Assembly: GCA_004124475.1 (NCBI GenBank)
Contig: SCKK01000014.1
Location: 1-64,000 of the forward strand
Origin: Fidelibacterota bacterium
GTDB lineage: Bacteria; Fidelibacterota; Marinisomatia; Marinisomatales; SCKK01
DNA length: 64,000 nt
Direction: 5' to 3'
A program made the translations under genes and the position numbers. This document shows, piece after piece, positions 33,001-41,992 of this stretch (positions within the stretch are counted from its first letter, which is position 1; each line of letters begins with the position of its first letter). The notes beneath the pieces are model-generated. The model was not told the DNA's origin. It saw only the letters and a list, made by a program, of their open reading frames with translations, and made no database searches.

Positions 33001-33426
33001 CTATCGAATTGGAATTAAATTCCCCATAACATACCCCAACAACACACCCACCAACAGGGCAATGGTGAGAACCCTGGAACGTACAAGATCTTTGCTATAG
33101 CCTTTTTTGATGGCAATCACTGAAACGAAGTATCCTAATCCATGGAGAATCCAAAAAAATGGGATGGCAAATACATTTACAATAAGAGGACCTACGATAG
33201 GAATAAGTGCGATAATGGCGCCAAGTCCTACAAAAGCTTTGGTGAAAAGACCAAAGGTTACGGTGATGATGGCAACTAATTTTTTATCCACGCCAAAATG
33301 AAGCAGCAGCGCGATTCCACCTGCAATGATGAACCAAAGTAGGATCACAATCCAATATTGCTGGAAAAAATTCTTTTTCTTTGTCACTGTTTTTGATTGT
33401 GATGTATTCTCAGATTGTTTATTCAT
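33001..33426 (-). CDS. Small membrane protein, unknown
   Basis: This 141-residue protein has a polar Ser/Thr/Lys-rich N terminus and about four hydrophobic helices (YWIVILLWFIIAGGIALLL, AIITVTFGLFTKAFVGLGAIIALI, VFAIPFFWILHGLGYFVSVIAI, LTIALLVGVLLGYVMG). The family is not recognised. It overlaps the DUF3108-like gene upstream by 4 bases (ATGA), so it belongs to the same minus-strand transcription unit. Confidence 0.7.
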   Translation of the reverse strand: MNKQSENTSQSKTVTKKKNFFQQYWIVILLWFIIAGGIALLLHFGVDKKLVAIITVTFGLFTKAFVGLGAIIALIPIVGPLIVNVFAIPFFWILHGLGYFVSVIAIKKGYSKDLVRSRVLTIALLVGVLLGYVMGNLIPIR

Positions 33427-34142
33427 TTTTTTAACTCCGCTGTGAGTTTAAATCCAGATACCTTTACTTCGGCACGTAATATACGTTTTTTTTCACCCCT
33501 TTCAATCCAGATTTGACGTACACAATCGTCTAAGACAATACCCCATGTGAATATATCTGTTTTTTCCACAAGTTGGGTGGGTTCATTATCCGATGGGATC
33601 AGATCGAGTCTGTAATGATCGGTGAGATATTTGTCACCATCAATATTCACCTCTACAGAATCTATCCAGATGTATCGTGAGTTGAATAACTGTCCTTCGT
33701 GGTCGAGTTTCCACCACTTTGCGTCCAGAGAATCAAAAGTCATTGACCGTCCTCGCATAAAAAGTGTAAATATATTATGCGTAATCCCTTCCCTTTTATA
33801 GTTGATTTTCCCGGATTGGAAAGAATTATTTTCTTCGTTCCATTCGATTTTCAGTTTCTGATCAACATTGGATTGCCTGATCTTTTTTTCATATTTCAGC
33901 AATTGAAAGGTTTCAGGGTCATATTCGGTTTTGTAAAAATTATCAACTGAAAAAAAATATGAGAGAATGTCTCTTGTTCGAGTTGTAAAATTAATTGTTT
34001 GGTGATCAGATAGTGTATCATCATTAATAGTCATGGTGATATCAACACAAGGAATTTTCCAGAAATAAACGGTATATTTTAAAGTTTCTTCAGCCAGCGC
34101 CGGTAAAATATACAATCCGATTATCAGGACCAGGTTACGCAA
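33423..34142 (-). CDS. DUF3108-like secreted protein
   Basis: This 239-residue protein has a signal peptide (MRNLVLIIGLYILPALAEE). The mature part has the DUF3108 style: ETLKYTVYFWKIPCVDITMTI, FFSVDNFYKTEYDPETFQLLKYEKKI, DHYRLDL and IWIERGEKKRILRAEVK. Members are periplasmic or outer-membrane-associated proteins of unknown function. It overlaps the upstream glycosyltransferase gene by 8 bases and the downstream membrane protein gene by 4. Confidence 0.75.
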   Translation of the reverse strand: MRNLVLIIGLYILPALAEETLKYTVYFWKIPCVDITMTINDDTLSDHQTINFTTRTRDILSYFFSVDNFYKTEYDPETFQLLKYEKKIRQSNVDQKLKIEWNEENNSFQSGKINYKREGITHNIFTLFMRGRSMTFDSLDAKWWKLDHEGQLFNSRYIWIDSVEVNIDGDKYLTDHYRLDLIPSDNEPTQLVEKTDIFTWGIVLDDCVRQIWIERGEKKRILRAEVKVSGFKLTAELKK

Positions 34143-35289
34143 TTTTTATGTTTTCCTTACGTCCTTTCCAGAAAACGGGCAGAAAAGATCCGAGGGCACC
34201 CAGGACAACAACATATAGACTATGCCAAATCTCACTCAGGAGAAAAGCGGGGATATCGAAGGGTCGTCTAAGGGTGGAAGTGTATTTATAAATTAAAATT
34301 CCGTCTCCTGAAATTTTTAGAAACCATGGGAGCAGCCACGTTTGATTTGAGGATAATAGTGTCATCGCTTGACCCAAAACAACTCCGAGGTTGGTCAGAT
34401 AAATGAGTATTAGGATCCACCGGAAGTGATGACTGACAAAGGGCAAATTAAAATAGGATTTTCCTTTTGATGCGAATCTAAGCCGTTGTTGCACAAATGC
34501 TTTGAAATTGGAAGGTGGTGGACTTTTTACTTCCGCTTCGGAAAGGAGACAAAAATGGAGCTTTAATCCATGGTGAGCAATTTTGTGCATCATAAGATCA
34601 TCATCGCCGGAAATAAAGGATTGAATTCCTTCGTATCCCTTTACACTATCGAAGGCTGTACGTCGGATAGCCAGATTTCTACCACTGATGGTAAGGGGAA
34701 GATTCCGAGATAATCCACCGGCAGTTAGGGCATCCTGTCCGATTGAGTCCAGAAGAAGCATTCTGTTCCACATACTGTTTCCATTTTGAAGGGGAGACGG
34801 AGCCGCAACCATTCTAATCTGCCGGTCGGCAAAGCAATTTATAATTTGAGTGATCCATTCAGTATCCATGGTACAATCTGCGTCAGTAAATATTAATATT
34901 TCTCCTGAGGATATTTTTACCCCTTGTGAGAGCGCCCACTTTTTCGGAGCCCAACCTGCTGGGATGTCATCCACTTTCAGATACTTTAACCTACTTTCGT
35001 TTTTTGCGATGGAGGTGATAATATTATTTGTGTCATCTGTCGATCCATCATCAGCTATGACGATTTCATATTGTTCTCTCGGATAGGATTGATTCAGCAA
35101 ATGTTCTAAGAGAGTGGCAATATTTGTCGCTTCGTTACGAACTGCCACAATTACGGAGACTTTTGGAGAATCTACAGTGTCCTGTAAATAATTCACATTT
35201 GAAGACTTATTTATTGTTGTTAATCCATTGCGAAGCCATAGAAGAAACAACAAATATGTTAGAGCCAATAATAGTGAGAGAACGATCAT
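34135..35289 (-). CDS. Family 2 glycosyltransferase (membrane)
   Basis: This 384-residue protein has an N-terminal membrane helix, a GT-A domain with VSVIVAVRNEATNIATLLEHLL, IVIADDGSTDDT, FTDADC (metal-binding DxD) and SGDDDLMMHKI, then a QQRLRFASKG motif and about three C-terminal helices. This is the arrangement of membrane-bound GT2 enzymes acting on lipid-linked or polymer substrates. It overlaps the paralogous GT2 gene upstream by 4 bases. The two share order and motifs, so they are a tandem duplicate pair. Confidence 0.88.
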   Translation of the reverse strand: MIVLSLLLALTYLLFLLWLRNGLTTINKSSNVNYLQDTVDSPKVSVIVAVRNEATNIATLLEHLLNQSYPREQYEIVIADDGSTDDTNNIITSIAKNESRLKYLKVDDIPAGWAPKKWALSQGVKISSGEILIFTDADCTMDTEWITQIINCFADRQIRMVAAPSPLQNGNSMWNRMLLLDSIGQDALTAGGLSRNLPLTISGRNLAIRRTAFDSVKGYEGIQSFISGDDDLMMHKIAHHGLKLHFCLLSEAEVKSPPPSNFKAFVQQRLRFASKGKSYFNLPFVSHHFRWILILIYLTNLGVVLGQAMTLLSSNQTWLLPWFLKISGDGILIYKYTSTLRRPFDIPAFLLSEIWHSLYVVVLGALGSFLPVFWKGRKENIKIA

Positions 35290-36413
35290 GTTTGACGTCC
35301 TCCCCAGGAGAGGCGTTTCCCCCTAAAACTCATGAATCCCATTAGGGTGACGTAAGGAATCTGGAAAATGAACCACAGTGGAAATATCCGCCGCAGTTCT
35401 TTTTTATCAAAAACCTGTGTACCCCGCAGCATCACGATACCTTCACATAGGAATTTGAAAGCAAGACCTTTGATTAAAGGTACCAAAAGAAAGGGAGACC
35501 AAAGCAGGTTGAGGGTAATCGCAAGGGGTAAAAAATTGACAAAGAAAGTAATCACGATGATACCAAAAAACAGGGGGTCGTCATTTTTAATAACGAAGGT
35601 ATCAGAAGCCCACCGAGATCGTTGGGAAATGAACCCCCGGAAGTTGGATTGTGGAGGACTGGACACAAATCCTGCATGATCATAGGCAAACACAATATTC
35701 CATCGGGGACTTTTTTTGATTTGCTGCATCAGGAGGTTATCATCACCTCCAAGGGCATGGGCAAAAGATGAGAATCCACCGACATCTTCGAAGGCTTTTT
35801 TCCGATATGCAAGATTTTGTCCTGTGCAGGCAAATGGAATATTTTGTGTTACTGCACCACGAGCAGCAGTAAGGAGAATTAGGAAGTCCAATGCTTCAAT
35901 TTCTTGGAGTCGTGTAGTTGTGGGTGAGACTTCAGAGTAACCAACGACCAATCCTATTGTGGGTTCGAAATAGGATACCATAGATTCAATCCATGTATTT
36001 GGGACTCGGCAATCTGCGTCTGTGAGGAGAATGATTTCACCTTTAGCCTTTTTTATTCCTAAGTTCAGTGGCTTCTTTTTGTATTTTAAATCAGAGGCAT
36101 ATTCAGATGTATTGTAAAGGAAAATGTTTGATTGTTTTTCTATCCATGCATGAACGATATTGGATGTTACATCTGTAGATTCATCATCTACAACATTGAT
36201 TTCATACAAATCTGTGGGATAAGTCTGGTTTGTCAGGTCTGATAGAATTTTTTCAATATTGTTCATTTCATTTTTTGCAGGTATGACGACAGTTACAAAG
36301 GGTTGAGCTCTGCTATCGCCTACCGATTTTTTGAAAAGTCCCAGATAAAATAACGCCAGTATGAGGGCATACAGGATCAGGGAGATAGAGAAGAACAGCG
36401 GCAGGAATTCCAC
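35286..36413 (-). CDS. Family 2 glycosyltransferase (membrane), tandem paralogue
   Basis: This 375-residue protein has an N-terminal helix, PFVTVVIPAKNEMNNIEKILSDL, INVVDDESTDVT, LLTDADCRVP, ALGGDDNLLMQQI, QRSRWASDT and C-terminal helices. It is the same architecture as the gene immediately downstream. It begins 6 bases after the mgtE stop, so it may be transcribed with mgtE. The acceptor is unknown. Confidence 0.88.
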   Translation of the reverse strand: MEFLPLFFSISLILYALILALFYLGLFKKSVGDSRAQPFVTVVIPAKNEMNNIEKILSDLTNQTYPTDLYEINVVDDESTDVTSNIVHAWIEKQSNIFLYNTSEYASDLKYKKKPLNLGIKKAKGEIILLTDADCRVPNTWIESMVSYFEPTIGLVVGYSEVSPTTTRLQEIEALDFLILLTAARGAVTQNIPFACTGQNLAYRKKAFEDVGGFSSFAHALGGDDNLLMQQIKKSPRWNIVFAYDHAGFVSSPPQSNFRGFISQRSRWASDTFVIKNDDPLFFGIIVITFFVNFLPLAITLNLLWSPFLLVPLIKGLAFKFLCEGIVMLRGTQVFDKKELRRIFPLWFIFQIPYVTLMGFMSFRGKRLSWGGRQT

Positions 36414-36419
36414 GAGTTG

Positions 36420-37802
36420 TTAGATTGTAGTGAGGAGAGAAGTGGCAATGAGGAAGTAGATAACTATACCGAATAGATCCGTTGAGGTGGTGACGAATGG
36501 ACCTGAGGCGATGGCTGGGTCTACGTCTAACTTTCTCAGCAGGATGGGGACAATGGTACCGAAGGTGGTGGCGATGAACATCGAGGCACAAATGGCCAGT
36601 CCCACGACAAGACCTAATCGGGGTGGGGCGTCAATGAACTTGAGGGAAGCAACGATTCCCAGAAGAATTCCGTAGAAGATCCCCAGAATCAGTCCAATAC
36701 GAATCTCTTTCATGATGGTCTTTCCCACTTGCCCAAGATGAATCCGCCCTGTGGCAAACCCCCGAACGATTATAATAGTCGACTGAGTTCCTACATTCCC
36801 ACCCATTCCGATGATAACAGGGATAAATGCAACTATGGCAATAAAGTTCAGTACGGATTCAAAATAGCCGGAGACCCATACCACAACAATTCCGCCGATC
36901 CAAGTAGCAAATAGCCAGGGAAGACGAAGTTTCACGCTCTCAAGCGTAGATTTTAAAAGGATTTCACGGTCCTTTCCGACACCAGCCATCCGGAGAAAGT
37001 CTTCCGTAGCTTCTTCCCGGATTACGTCGACAACGTCATCCACAGTCACAATTCCCAGCAAACTGCCATCACTATCCACGACGGGAATGGCAAGGAGATT
37101 GTACTTTGAAACGAGCCTGGCTACTTCTTCCTGGTCGGTCTCAGGTGCAACCGAAATTACATCTGTGATCATGATTGACTTCAGCTCTGTGCTAGGCTGG
37201 AAAGTGACAAGATCCCGGAGTGAGACCACACCGGTCAGCCGATCAAATTCATCGGTCACGTACAGATAAAATACCATCTCTGCCTCTTCGGAGGTCTGTA
37301 TCGCTTTGATTGCATCAATAGCTTTAGTATTTTCGTTAAGGGAAAAAGGATCCACGGACATGATTCCGCCAGCCGTATCTGCCGGGTATGCCATGAGTTC
37401 TTCGAGTTCTTCCGATTCCTCTCTTTTCAACAATTTAAGAATAGCTGAGGCTTTTTCTTCCGGGAGGAGGTTGAGGATATCAGCCATGTCATCGGAGCTG
37501 ACTTCTTCTAAGAATTTTGCCACCTCCGCAGGCTCAAAGGGTTCGAGGATTTCCTGCACAATAGATGTATCTAATTCACTCAGGAATTCTCCTACGATCT
37601 CCGTTTTCTTGATAAGATCGAATACCTGTCCCCTTTCGTTGGGTACAAACTGTCGAAAGAGGAGAGACAAGTCAGTAGGGTGTGTTTTGTGAATTAGCTT
37701 TGCAAGGTTGGCACGGGCTCGTCTCCGAAGAAGTCGCCGGAATGTTCTAATAAGTACAGCTAATTCTGTTTCTAATATCTGTCCTTTTCCGAATGGTCTC
37801 AT
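36420..37802 (-). CDS. mgtE: MgtE magnesium transporter
   Basis: This 460-residue protein is the usual MgtE length. It has the cytoplasmic N domain (VPNERGQVFDLIKK, LEEVSSDDMADILNLLPEEKA), two CBS domains (VSLRDLVTF..MITDVISVAPE and GIVTVDDVVDVIREEATEDFLRMAG), a connecting helix and five membrane helices. The channel signatures GGNVGTQST and DPAIASGPFVTTSTD are present. The family conducts Mg2+ and closes when the cytoplasmic domain binds Mg2+. Confidence 0.95.
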   Translation of the reverse strand: MRPFGKGQILETELAVLIRTFRRLLRRRARANLAKLIHKTHPTDLSLLFRQFVPNERGQVFDLIKKTEIVGEFLSELDTSIVQEILEPFEPAEVAKFLEEVSSDDMADILNLLPEEKASAILKLLKREESEELEELMAYPADTAGGIMSVDPFSLNENTKAIDAIKAIQTSEEAEMVFYLYVTDEFDRLTGVVSLRDLVTFQPSTELKSIMITDVISVAPETDQEEVARLVSKYNLLAIPVVDSDGSLLGIVTVDDVVDVIREEATEDFLRMAGVGKDREILLKSTLESVKLRLPWLFATWIGGIVVVWVSGYFESVLNFIAIVAFIPVIIGMGGNVGTQSTIIIVRGFATGRIHLGQVGKTIMKEIRIGLILGIFYGILLGIVASLKFIDAPPRLGLVVGLAICASMFIATTFGTIVPILLRKLDVDPAIASGPFVTTSTDLFGIVIYFLIATSLLTTI

Positions 37803-37881
37803 GGTATTAATCTACCTAATTTTATTGAGGGTGAATGTAATAAATATATCTTTTATCTGAAAATAGCTTTGAGCAGGCCTG

Positions 37882-37910
37882 CCCCGTAGCGTCGAAGGAG
37901 CGTATCGGGG
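37882..37910. repeat. Imperfect GC-rich hairpin element
   Basis: CCCCGTAGCGT and GCGTATCGGGG face each other around CGAAGGA, between mgtE and the S23 gene. It resembles other scattered small palindromic units in this window in size and placement. Confidence 0.5.
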
Positions 37911-37916
37911 GAGTAG

Positions 37917-37937
37917 AAACTTGAAACTTGAAACTGG
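37917..37937. repeat. Left inverted repeat flanking the S23 gene
   Basis: The 21 bases AAAC-TTGAAACTTGAAACTGG are the reverse complement (20 of 21) of 38373-38393 on the other side of the four-helix-bundle gene. Confidence 0.7.
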
Positions 37938-37973
37938 GTTTGTTGACTGATTATCAATTATCCACCTATAGTT

Positions 37974-38333
37974 TCATTTTGTACTTGTGATAAATGCATT
38001 TAGCTTTGGACCAAGTTCGTCGATTATCTCTGTGTATTTGCTGATTTGTTTTTCCTGTATGACCTTCCGGCGAATGAGTTTCCTCAACCACCCTTTGGTT
38101 TCTTCAAATGATCCTCGCGAATAACGGTAAAAATTCCTCCTATCCGCTGGTGTATATCGTCCATATCCTTCGGCAATGTTAGCTGCAATACTATCAGCAG
38201 AACGAATGATCTGGTATCCGATAGTGTTCTGTACCTTTTTTGACCATTCGTCGAAAGCATACCATATTAAATCCGAGAGCTTTTCAGCCAATTTATATAC
38301 ATCCCCCAAAGGGGCTCCTTTGGAGCAGTTCAT
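37974..38333 (-). CDS. Four-helix-bundle protein of the S23/23S rRNA intervening-sequence family
   Basis: This 119-residue protein has the family phrases YKLAEKLSDLIWYAFDEWSKK, GYQIIRSADSIAANIAEGYGRYTPADRRNFYRYSRGSFEETKGWLRK and YTEIIDELGPKLNAFI. The family was first seen inside 23S rRNA insertions and is common as free-standing genes in environmental genomes. Its N terminus MNCSKGAPLGDV is translated from a palindrome (CCAAAGG...CCTTTGG), so the original start was probably at or near VYKLAEK. Inverted repeats flank the gene, which suggests a small mobile or recombinogenic unit. Confidence 0.85.
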   Translation of the reverse strand: MNCSKGAPLGDVYKLAEKLSDLIWYAFDEWSKKVQNTIGYQIIRSADSIAANIAEGYGRYTPADRRNFYRYSRGSFEETKGWLRKLIRRKVIQEKQISKYTEIIDELGPKLNAFITSTK

Positions 38334-38358
38334 AAACTTCTTTCATTTAATTCTTACT

Positions 38359-38393
38359 CCAGTTTCAAGTTTCCAGTTTCAAGTTTCAAGCTT
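38359..38393. repeat. Right inverted repeat flanking the S23 gene (tandem 14-mer)
   Basis: CCAGTTTCAAGTTT occurs twice in a row, the second copy continuing CAAGCTT. It is the complement of 37917-37937. Confidence 0.7.
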
Positions 38394-38406
38394 CGGAATG
38401 TCTGTT

Positions 38407-39186
38407 TCATTCCATCTTGCTCAATTGCCGCATCCCAAGATAGGTCAGAACAGCGCCCCCAACCAATACCAGGGGTGATACGTGTCCATTCCAAGTATAC
38501 CAGGAAGGTATTTTATCGTTCCAGTTAGCGAAAGTAAATGCGAGCCCGTTGTTCATTCCATGAAAAATGATGCTTGGAAACACGGAATTTGACCGCCATG
38601 CCAGGTAACCCATAAAAATTCCCAGGAGGTATATCTGGATAATCCACCATGGATTGAAGTGAATTACAGCAAAAAAGATACTCGTTACTAATACAGCTTT
38701 GGTAATATCCTTCCAATGTTTTTCCAGAACCTGTTGAAGAAATCCACGGAACAGGAGTTCTTCCACCACTGCAGCTAAGATCACCGCTCCCATAAAGAGG
38801 AGAAACAAAGTTATTGCACTCCCTCCTGACATCGACTGACCTATCTTTTCCATCCAGTCAGGTGGGGGGATAATAAGGGCAACAACCCGGTCGAACTCAT
38901 CAGCAAGAATGATGATACCAAGAGAAAGGATCACAGTTGCTTTGATAATGGTACTGGAAACGGGGTTAATCCTTAATATCTTCCGTATATCACCTCTCTG
39001 CCGTAACAAGATCAGCAGGGGAAGTATCAGAAGAAGATCACCTATAATGACACTGACGGGAAATGCGAGGTCAGAATTTGTATTGTCCTGGAGGTACAGG
39101 ATGGCGCTGGTTGTAAGAAATCCGGATAACAAGAGGGAAAGAATAACAATGCCAAAGGCAGTCTTTGCTGTAAATGGATTGTTCAT
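38407..39186 (-). CDS. CPBP-family intramembrane metalloprotease
   Basis: This 259-residue protein has about seven to eight hydrophobic helices. It carries the catalytic motifs of the Abi/CPBP family: VVEELLFRGFLQ (EExxxR), FFAVIHF (FxxxH), and FHGMNNGLAF (HxxxN). Members are Rce1-like membrane proteases, in bacteria mostly of unknown substrate, some linked to bacteriocin self-immunity. It stands alone on the minus strand, with no operon partner evident. Confidence 0.88.
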   Translation of the reverse strand: MNNPFTAKTAFGIVILSLLLSGFLTTSAILYLQDNTNSDLAFPVSVIIGDLLLILPLLILLRQRGDIRKILRINPVSSTIIKATVILSLGIIILADEFDRVVALIIPPPDWMEKIGQSMSGGSAITLFLLFMGAVILAAVVEELLFRGFLQQVLEKHWKDITKAVLVTSIFFAVIHFNPWWIIQIYLLGIFMGYLAWRSNSVFPSIIFHGMNNGLAFTFANWNDKIPSWYTWNGHVSPLVLVGGAVLTYLGMRQLSKME

Positions 39187-39357
39187 ATTTACATGATCCT
39201 TGCGGCTTATCGGGTTCCTGCATTTCCATAATCGGTGAAAAGTTAATGATTACGGGAGGAAAACCAAAGGATGAACAGGGCTGGATATAGAGATAGCATT
39301 AAAAAGTTGTGATATAATATTTGTTGAGAGAAAGATGGTGTTTTTCTCCCACATTTA

Positions 39358-40107
39358 TTATTTAAGCAGAAACATCAAAATCCCCCCTGCCACAGCAACA
39401 TTCAACGACTCCGCCTTACCTGTTCCGGGAATAGATACAAAGTGATCAATCAGAGGAGTAATCTTTTCAGAAATACCGTGTGTCTCACTCCCTAATACCA
39501 AACACCATTTCGTAATACTTGATGCGTTACTCTTGGACAGGGGTTTTCCGGATTGATCGGCGGCGAGAATGGTGTATCCCATTGCTTTGATATCGTTCAG
39601 GTCGACTTCCGTGTGGATGGAAATGTGGAAGTGTGCCCCCATTCCACCTCGAACCACCTTGGGATTGTAGGGATCGATACTGTTGAGTGATAACCCTATA
39701 TTCCGGATTCCAAACCAGTCCGCAGTACGAAAAATCGTGCCCAGATTGCCAGGATCACTCAAATTGTCTAAATAAATCCAGTTCTGATTACTGTTATCTG
39801 TTAGTTGCTTCTGTTCAGGGAATTTCACCAGAGCCGCTATCCCCTGATTATGAACAGTGTCTGAGAGAATATTTATTTCAATCTTGGTCACTTCTTCATA
39901 AGGAATTTGCTGCTGATCTAATTTATCTAATAACACCTGATCAGGATAATCATAGTCGGTGTGATACCATGCCTGGATGACATTCGCTTGGCTGGTTACT
40001 GCTTCATCGATCAATCGTTTTCCCTCAATGAGAAATTGAAAATATCGGTAGCGATACTTTTTTTGTTTTAGGCTTTTGAGGCGTTTCAGTTCTTTTGTGG
40101 GAATCAT
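39358..40107 (-). CDS. TrmH/SpoU-family RNA 2'-O-methyltransferase
   Basis: This 249-residue protein has an N-terminal substrate-binding domain (MIPTKELKRLKSLKQKKYRYRYFQFLIEGKRLIDEA) and a trefoil-knot SPOUT domain. Motif 1 is LDNLSDPGNLGTIFRTADWFG, motif 2 is CLVLGSETHGIS, and motif 3 is SIPGTGKAESLNVAVAGGILMF. It uses S-adenosylmethionine to methylate ribose in rRNA or tRNA; the exact nucleotide cannot be predicted. It is transcribed divergently from the ProRS gene with a 173-base spacer. Confidence 0.92.
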   Translation of the reverse strand: MIPTKELKRLKSLKQKKYRYRYFQFLIEGKRLIDEAVTSQANVIQAWYHTDYDYPDQVLLDKLDQQQIPYEEVTKIEINILSDTVHNQGIAALVKFPEQKQLTDNSNQNWIYLDNLSDPGNLGTIFRTADWFGIRNIGLSLNSIDPYNPKVVRGGMGAHFHISIHTEVDLNDIKAMGYTILAADQSGKPLSKSNASSITKWCLVLGSETHGISEKITPLIDHFVSIPGTGKAESLNVAVAGGILMFLLK

Positions 40108-40280
40108 GGCGCAAATCTAAGAAGGAAGCAGGAAGGTTGGCATGGATTTTCCAAAATTTTTGAGAAATAATTCCCTGCACTTTTGAGGAGTGGAGTACTT
40201 CTTTACTATATTAACAATAATTTCTTTGAAACGGCAACCCCCTCCCCCTAAATTTTCAGTCCGATTGATAAAGGATAAAT

Positions 40281-41756
40281 ATGTCTAAAGGCGTTACCCC
40301 CAAAAGTCAAGATTTTGCAAAATGGTACACAGATGTGGTCACGAAGGCAGAGTTGGCGGATTATGGTCCCGTCAAGGGGACGATGGTCATTCGCCCATAC
40401 GGTTTTTCCATTTGGGAAGCCATAAGGGAGCAGTTTGATCGCCGATTTAAGGCGACGGGACATGTTAATGCATATTTCCCATTATTTATTCCCAAATCGT
40501 TTCTGAGTCGTGAAGCTGAACATGTGAAAGGATTTGCCAAGGAGTGTGCCATCGTAACTCACCATCGCCTTATGGCAAATCCCGATGGAAATGGACTGGT
40601 AGTCGACCCGGATTCAAAGTTGGAAGAGGAAGTTATCGTTCGTCCCACCTCCGAAACGGTCATCTGGGCGATGTACAAGAAATGGATTCAATCTTACCGG
40701 GACCTGCCCCTGTTAATCAATCAGTGGGTGAATGTGGTGCGGTGGGAGATGCGGACACGATTATTTCTTCGAACAACGGAATTCCTCTGGCAGGAAGGAC
40801 ACACGGCACACGCAACCCCTGGTGAAGCAGAAGAAGAAGCAAGAAAGATACTTGAGATTTACCGGGAAGTGGTGGAAGAAGTAATGGCTGTTCCGGTTAT
40901 TACAGGCAAGAAAACAAATGCAGAGAAATTTGCCGGGGCTGTACATACCTATTGCATCGAAGCCATGATGGGGGATAAACGGGCATTACAGTCAGGTACG
41001 TCTCACAATTTAGGACAGAATTTCGCCAAAGCCTTCGATGTTACATTTCAGACTGAGGATAACAAATTGGAGTATGTATACGCAACGAGTTGGGGTGTGA
41101 GTACTCGACTGGTGGGCGCTTTGGTGATGGTTCACGGAGATAATAAAGGACTGAGACTACCTCCGAATGTAGCGCCGCATCAGGTAGTAGTGATCCCAAT
41201 TGGGAAATCATCCGAAGATATTGGGAAAGTATTAGATTATTTGGACTCTTCCATTTCAGCGTTAAGGGAAAAGGGAGTAAGAATCCACATTGATGATCGA
41301 ACCACCGTATCCACAGGCTTTAAATTTCATGACTGGGAGTTGAAGGGAGTCCCCCTCAGGATAGAAGTAGGAAGTAGAGATGTTCAGAGTAATTCTGTTG
41401 TGTTGGCTCGCAGGGATACAGGTGAAAAGTATCAAGTATCAAGGGACAAGTTGCAGGGAGAGGTTGAACGAGTGTTGAAGGATATCCAGAATTCTCTTTT
41501 TCAGCAAGCGAAAAGGTTCCGGGAAGCCAATACCTATACAGTAGAAACATACGATGAATTTAAGGAGATCATTGAGAATAAAGGTGGATTTGTAAAATGC
41601 GGCTGGGATGGAGATCCTGAGACTGAAGCGGCTATTAAAGGAGAAACCAAGGCGACCATCCGGTGCATTCCCTTCGATGAAGAACCTGATGGATTGACGT
41701 GTATTTATTCGGGAAAACCTGCAAAGCATGAAGTCATTTTTGCGAAAGCGTATTAA
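40281..41756 (+). CDS. proS: Prolyl-tRNA synthetase, archaeal/eukaryotic-like short form
   Basis: This 491-residue protein is the length of ProS type 3 (without the bacterial INS editing domain). Motifs are KGTMVIRPYGFSIWEAI, RPTSETVIWAMYKKWI (motif 2 region), WRTEFLWQEGHTAH-like RTTEFLWQEGHTAHAT, SGTSHNLGQNFAKAFDV, and the HGD motif 3 area. The C-terminal domain is retained (FVKCGWDGDPETEAAIKGETKATIRCIPF) and ends in Tyr as usual for this class. It ligates proline to tRNA-Pro. No attenuator or T-box is visible upstream. Confidence 0.95.
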   Translation: MSKGVTPKSQDFAKWYTDVVTKAELADYGPVKGTMVIRPYGFSIWEAIREQFDRRFKATGHVNAYFPLFIPKSFLSREAEHVKGFAKECAIVTHHRLMANPDGNGLVVDPDSKLEEEVIVRPTSETVIWAMYKKWIQSYRDLPLLINQWVNVVRWEMRTRLFLRTTEFLWQEGHTAHATPGEAEEEARKILEIYREVVEEVMAVPVITGKKTNAEKFAGAVHTYCIEAMMGDKRALQSGTSHNLGQNFAKAFDVTFQTEDNKLEYVYATSWGVSTRLVGALVMVHGDNKGLRLPPNVAPHQVVVIPIGKSSEDIGKVLDYLDSSISALREKGVRIHIDDRTTVSTGFKFHDWELKGVPLRIEVGSRDVQSNSVVLARRDTGEKYQVSRDKLQGEVERVLKDIQNSLFQQAKRFREANTYTVETYDEFKEIIENKGGFVKCGWDGDPETEAAIKGETKATIRCIPFDEEPDGLTCIYSGKPAKHEVIFAKAY

Positions 41757-41992
41757 AAAGTGTATGAGTGTTAAGGTGTTAAAGTGTTCTGGTGTTAGTG
41801 TGTTTTCCTCCTCGCGGAGGGAGTCCCTATGGGACAAGGGAGACCCTATCCCTCCAAAGGAGACCCTCTGGGTCAAAAGGATACGTCAGACTTCGGCGTG
41901 AGCTCAGTCGAACGCTGACGGACGGGTCGAAGCGATGTTCTTATTTTTCGTAAGTATGTTTACAATCGTATAGCTTAAACACGAGCTTTCTC
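41757..41992. repeat. Cluster of small hairpins and a degenerate 8-base tandem repeat
   Basis: A GTGTTA-type repeat (about 41767-41803, five units of roughly 8 bases) is followed by packed palindromes. These are CCTCCTCGCGGAGG (41807-41820), GTCCCTATGGGAC (41823-41835), CTCCAAAGGAG (41852-41862), GACCCTCTGGGTC (41862-41874), and arms CGTCAG/CTGACG (41884-41920). Nothing codes here. It lies between proS and recO and looks like a landing zone for several palindromic repeat families. Confidence 0.75.

Noticed and set aside
41757-41992. CRISPR array
   Set aside because: The units are different palindromes without equal-length repeats and unique spacers.
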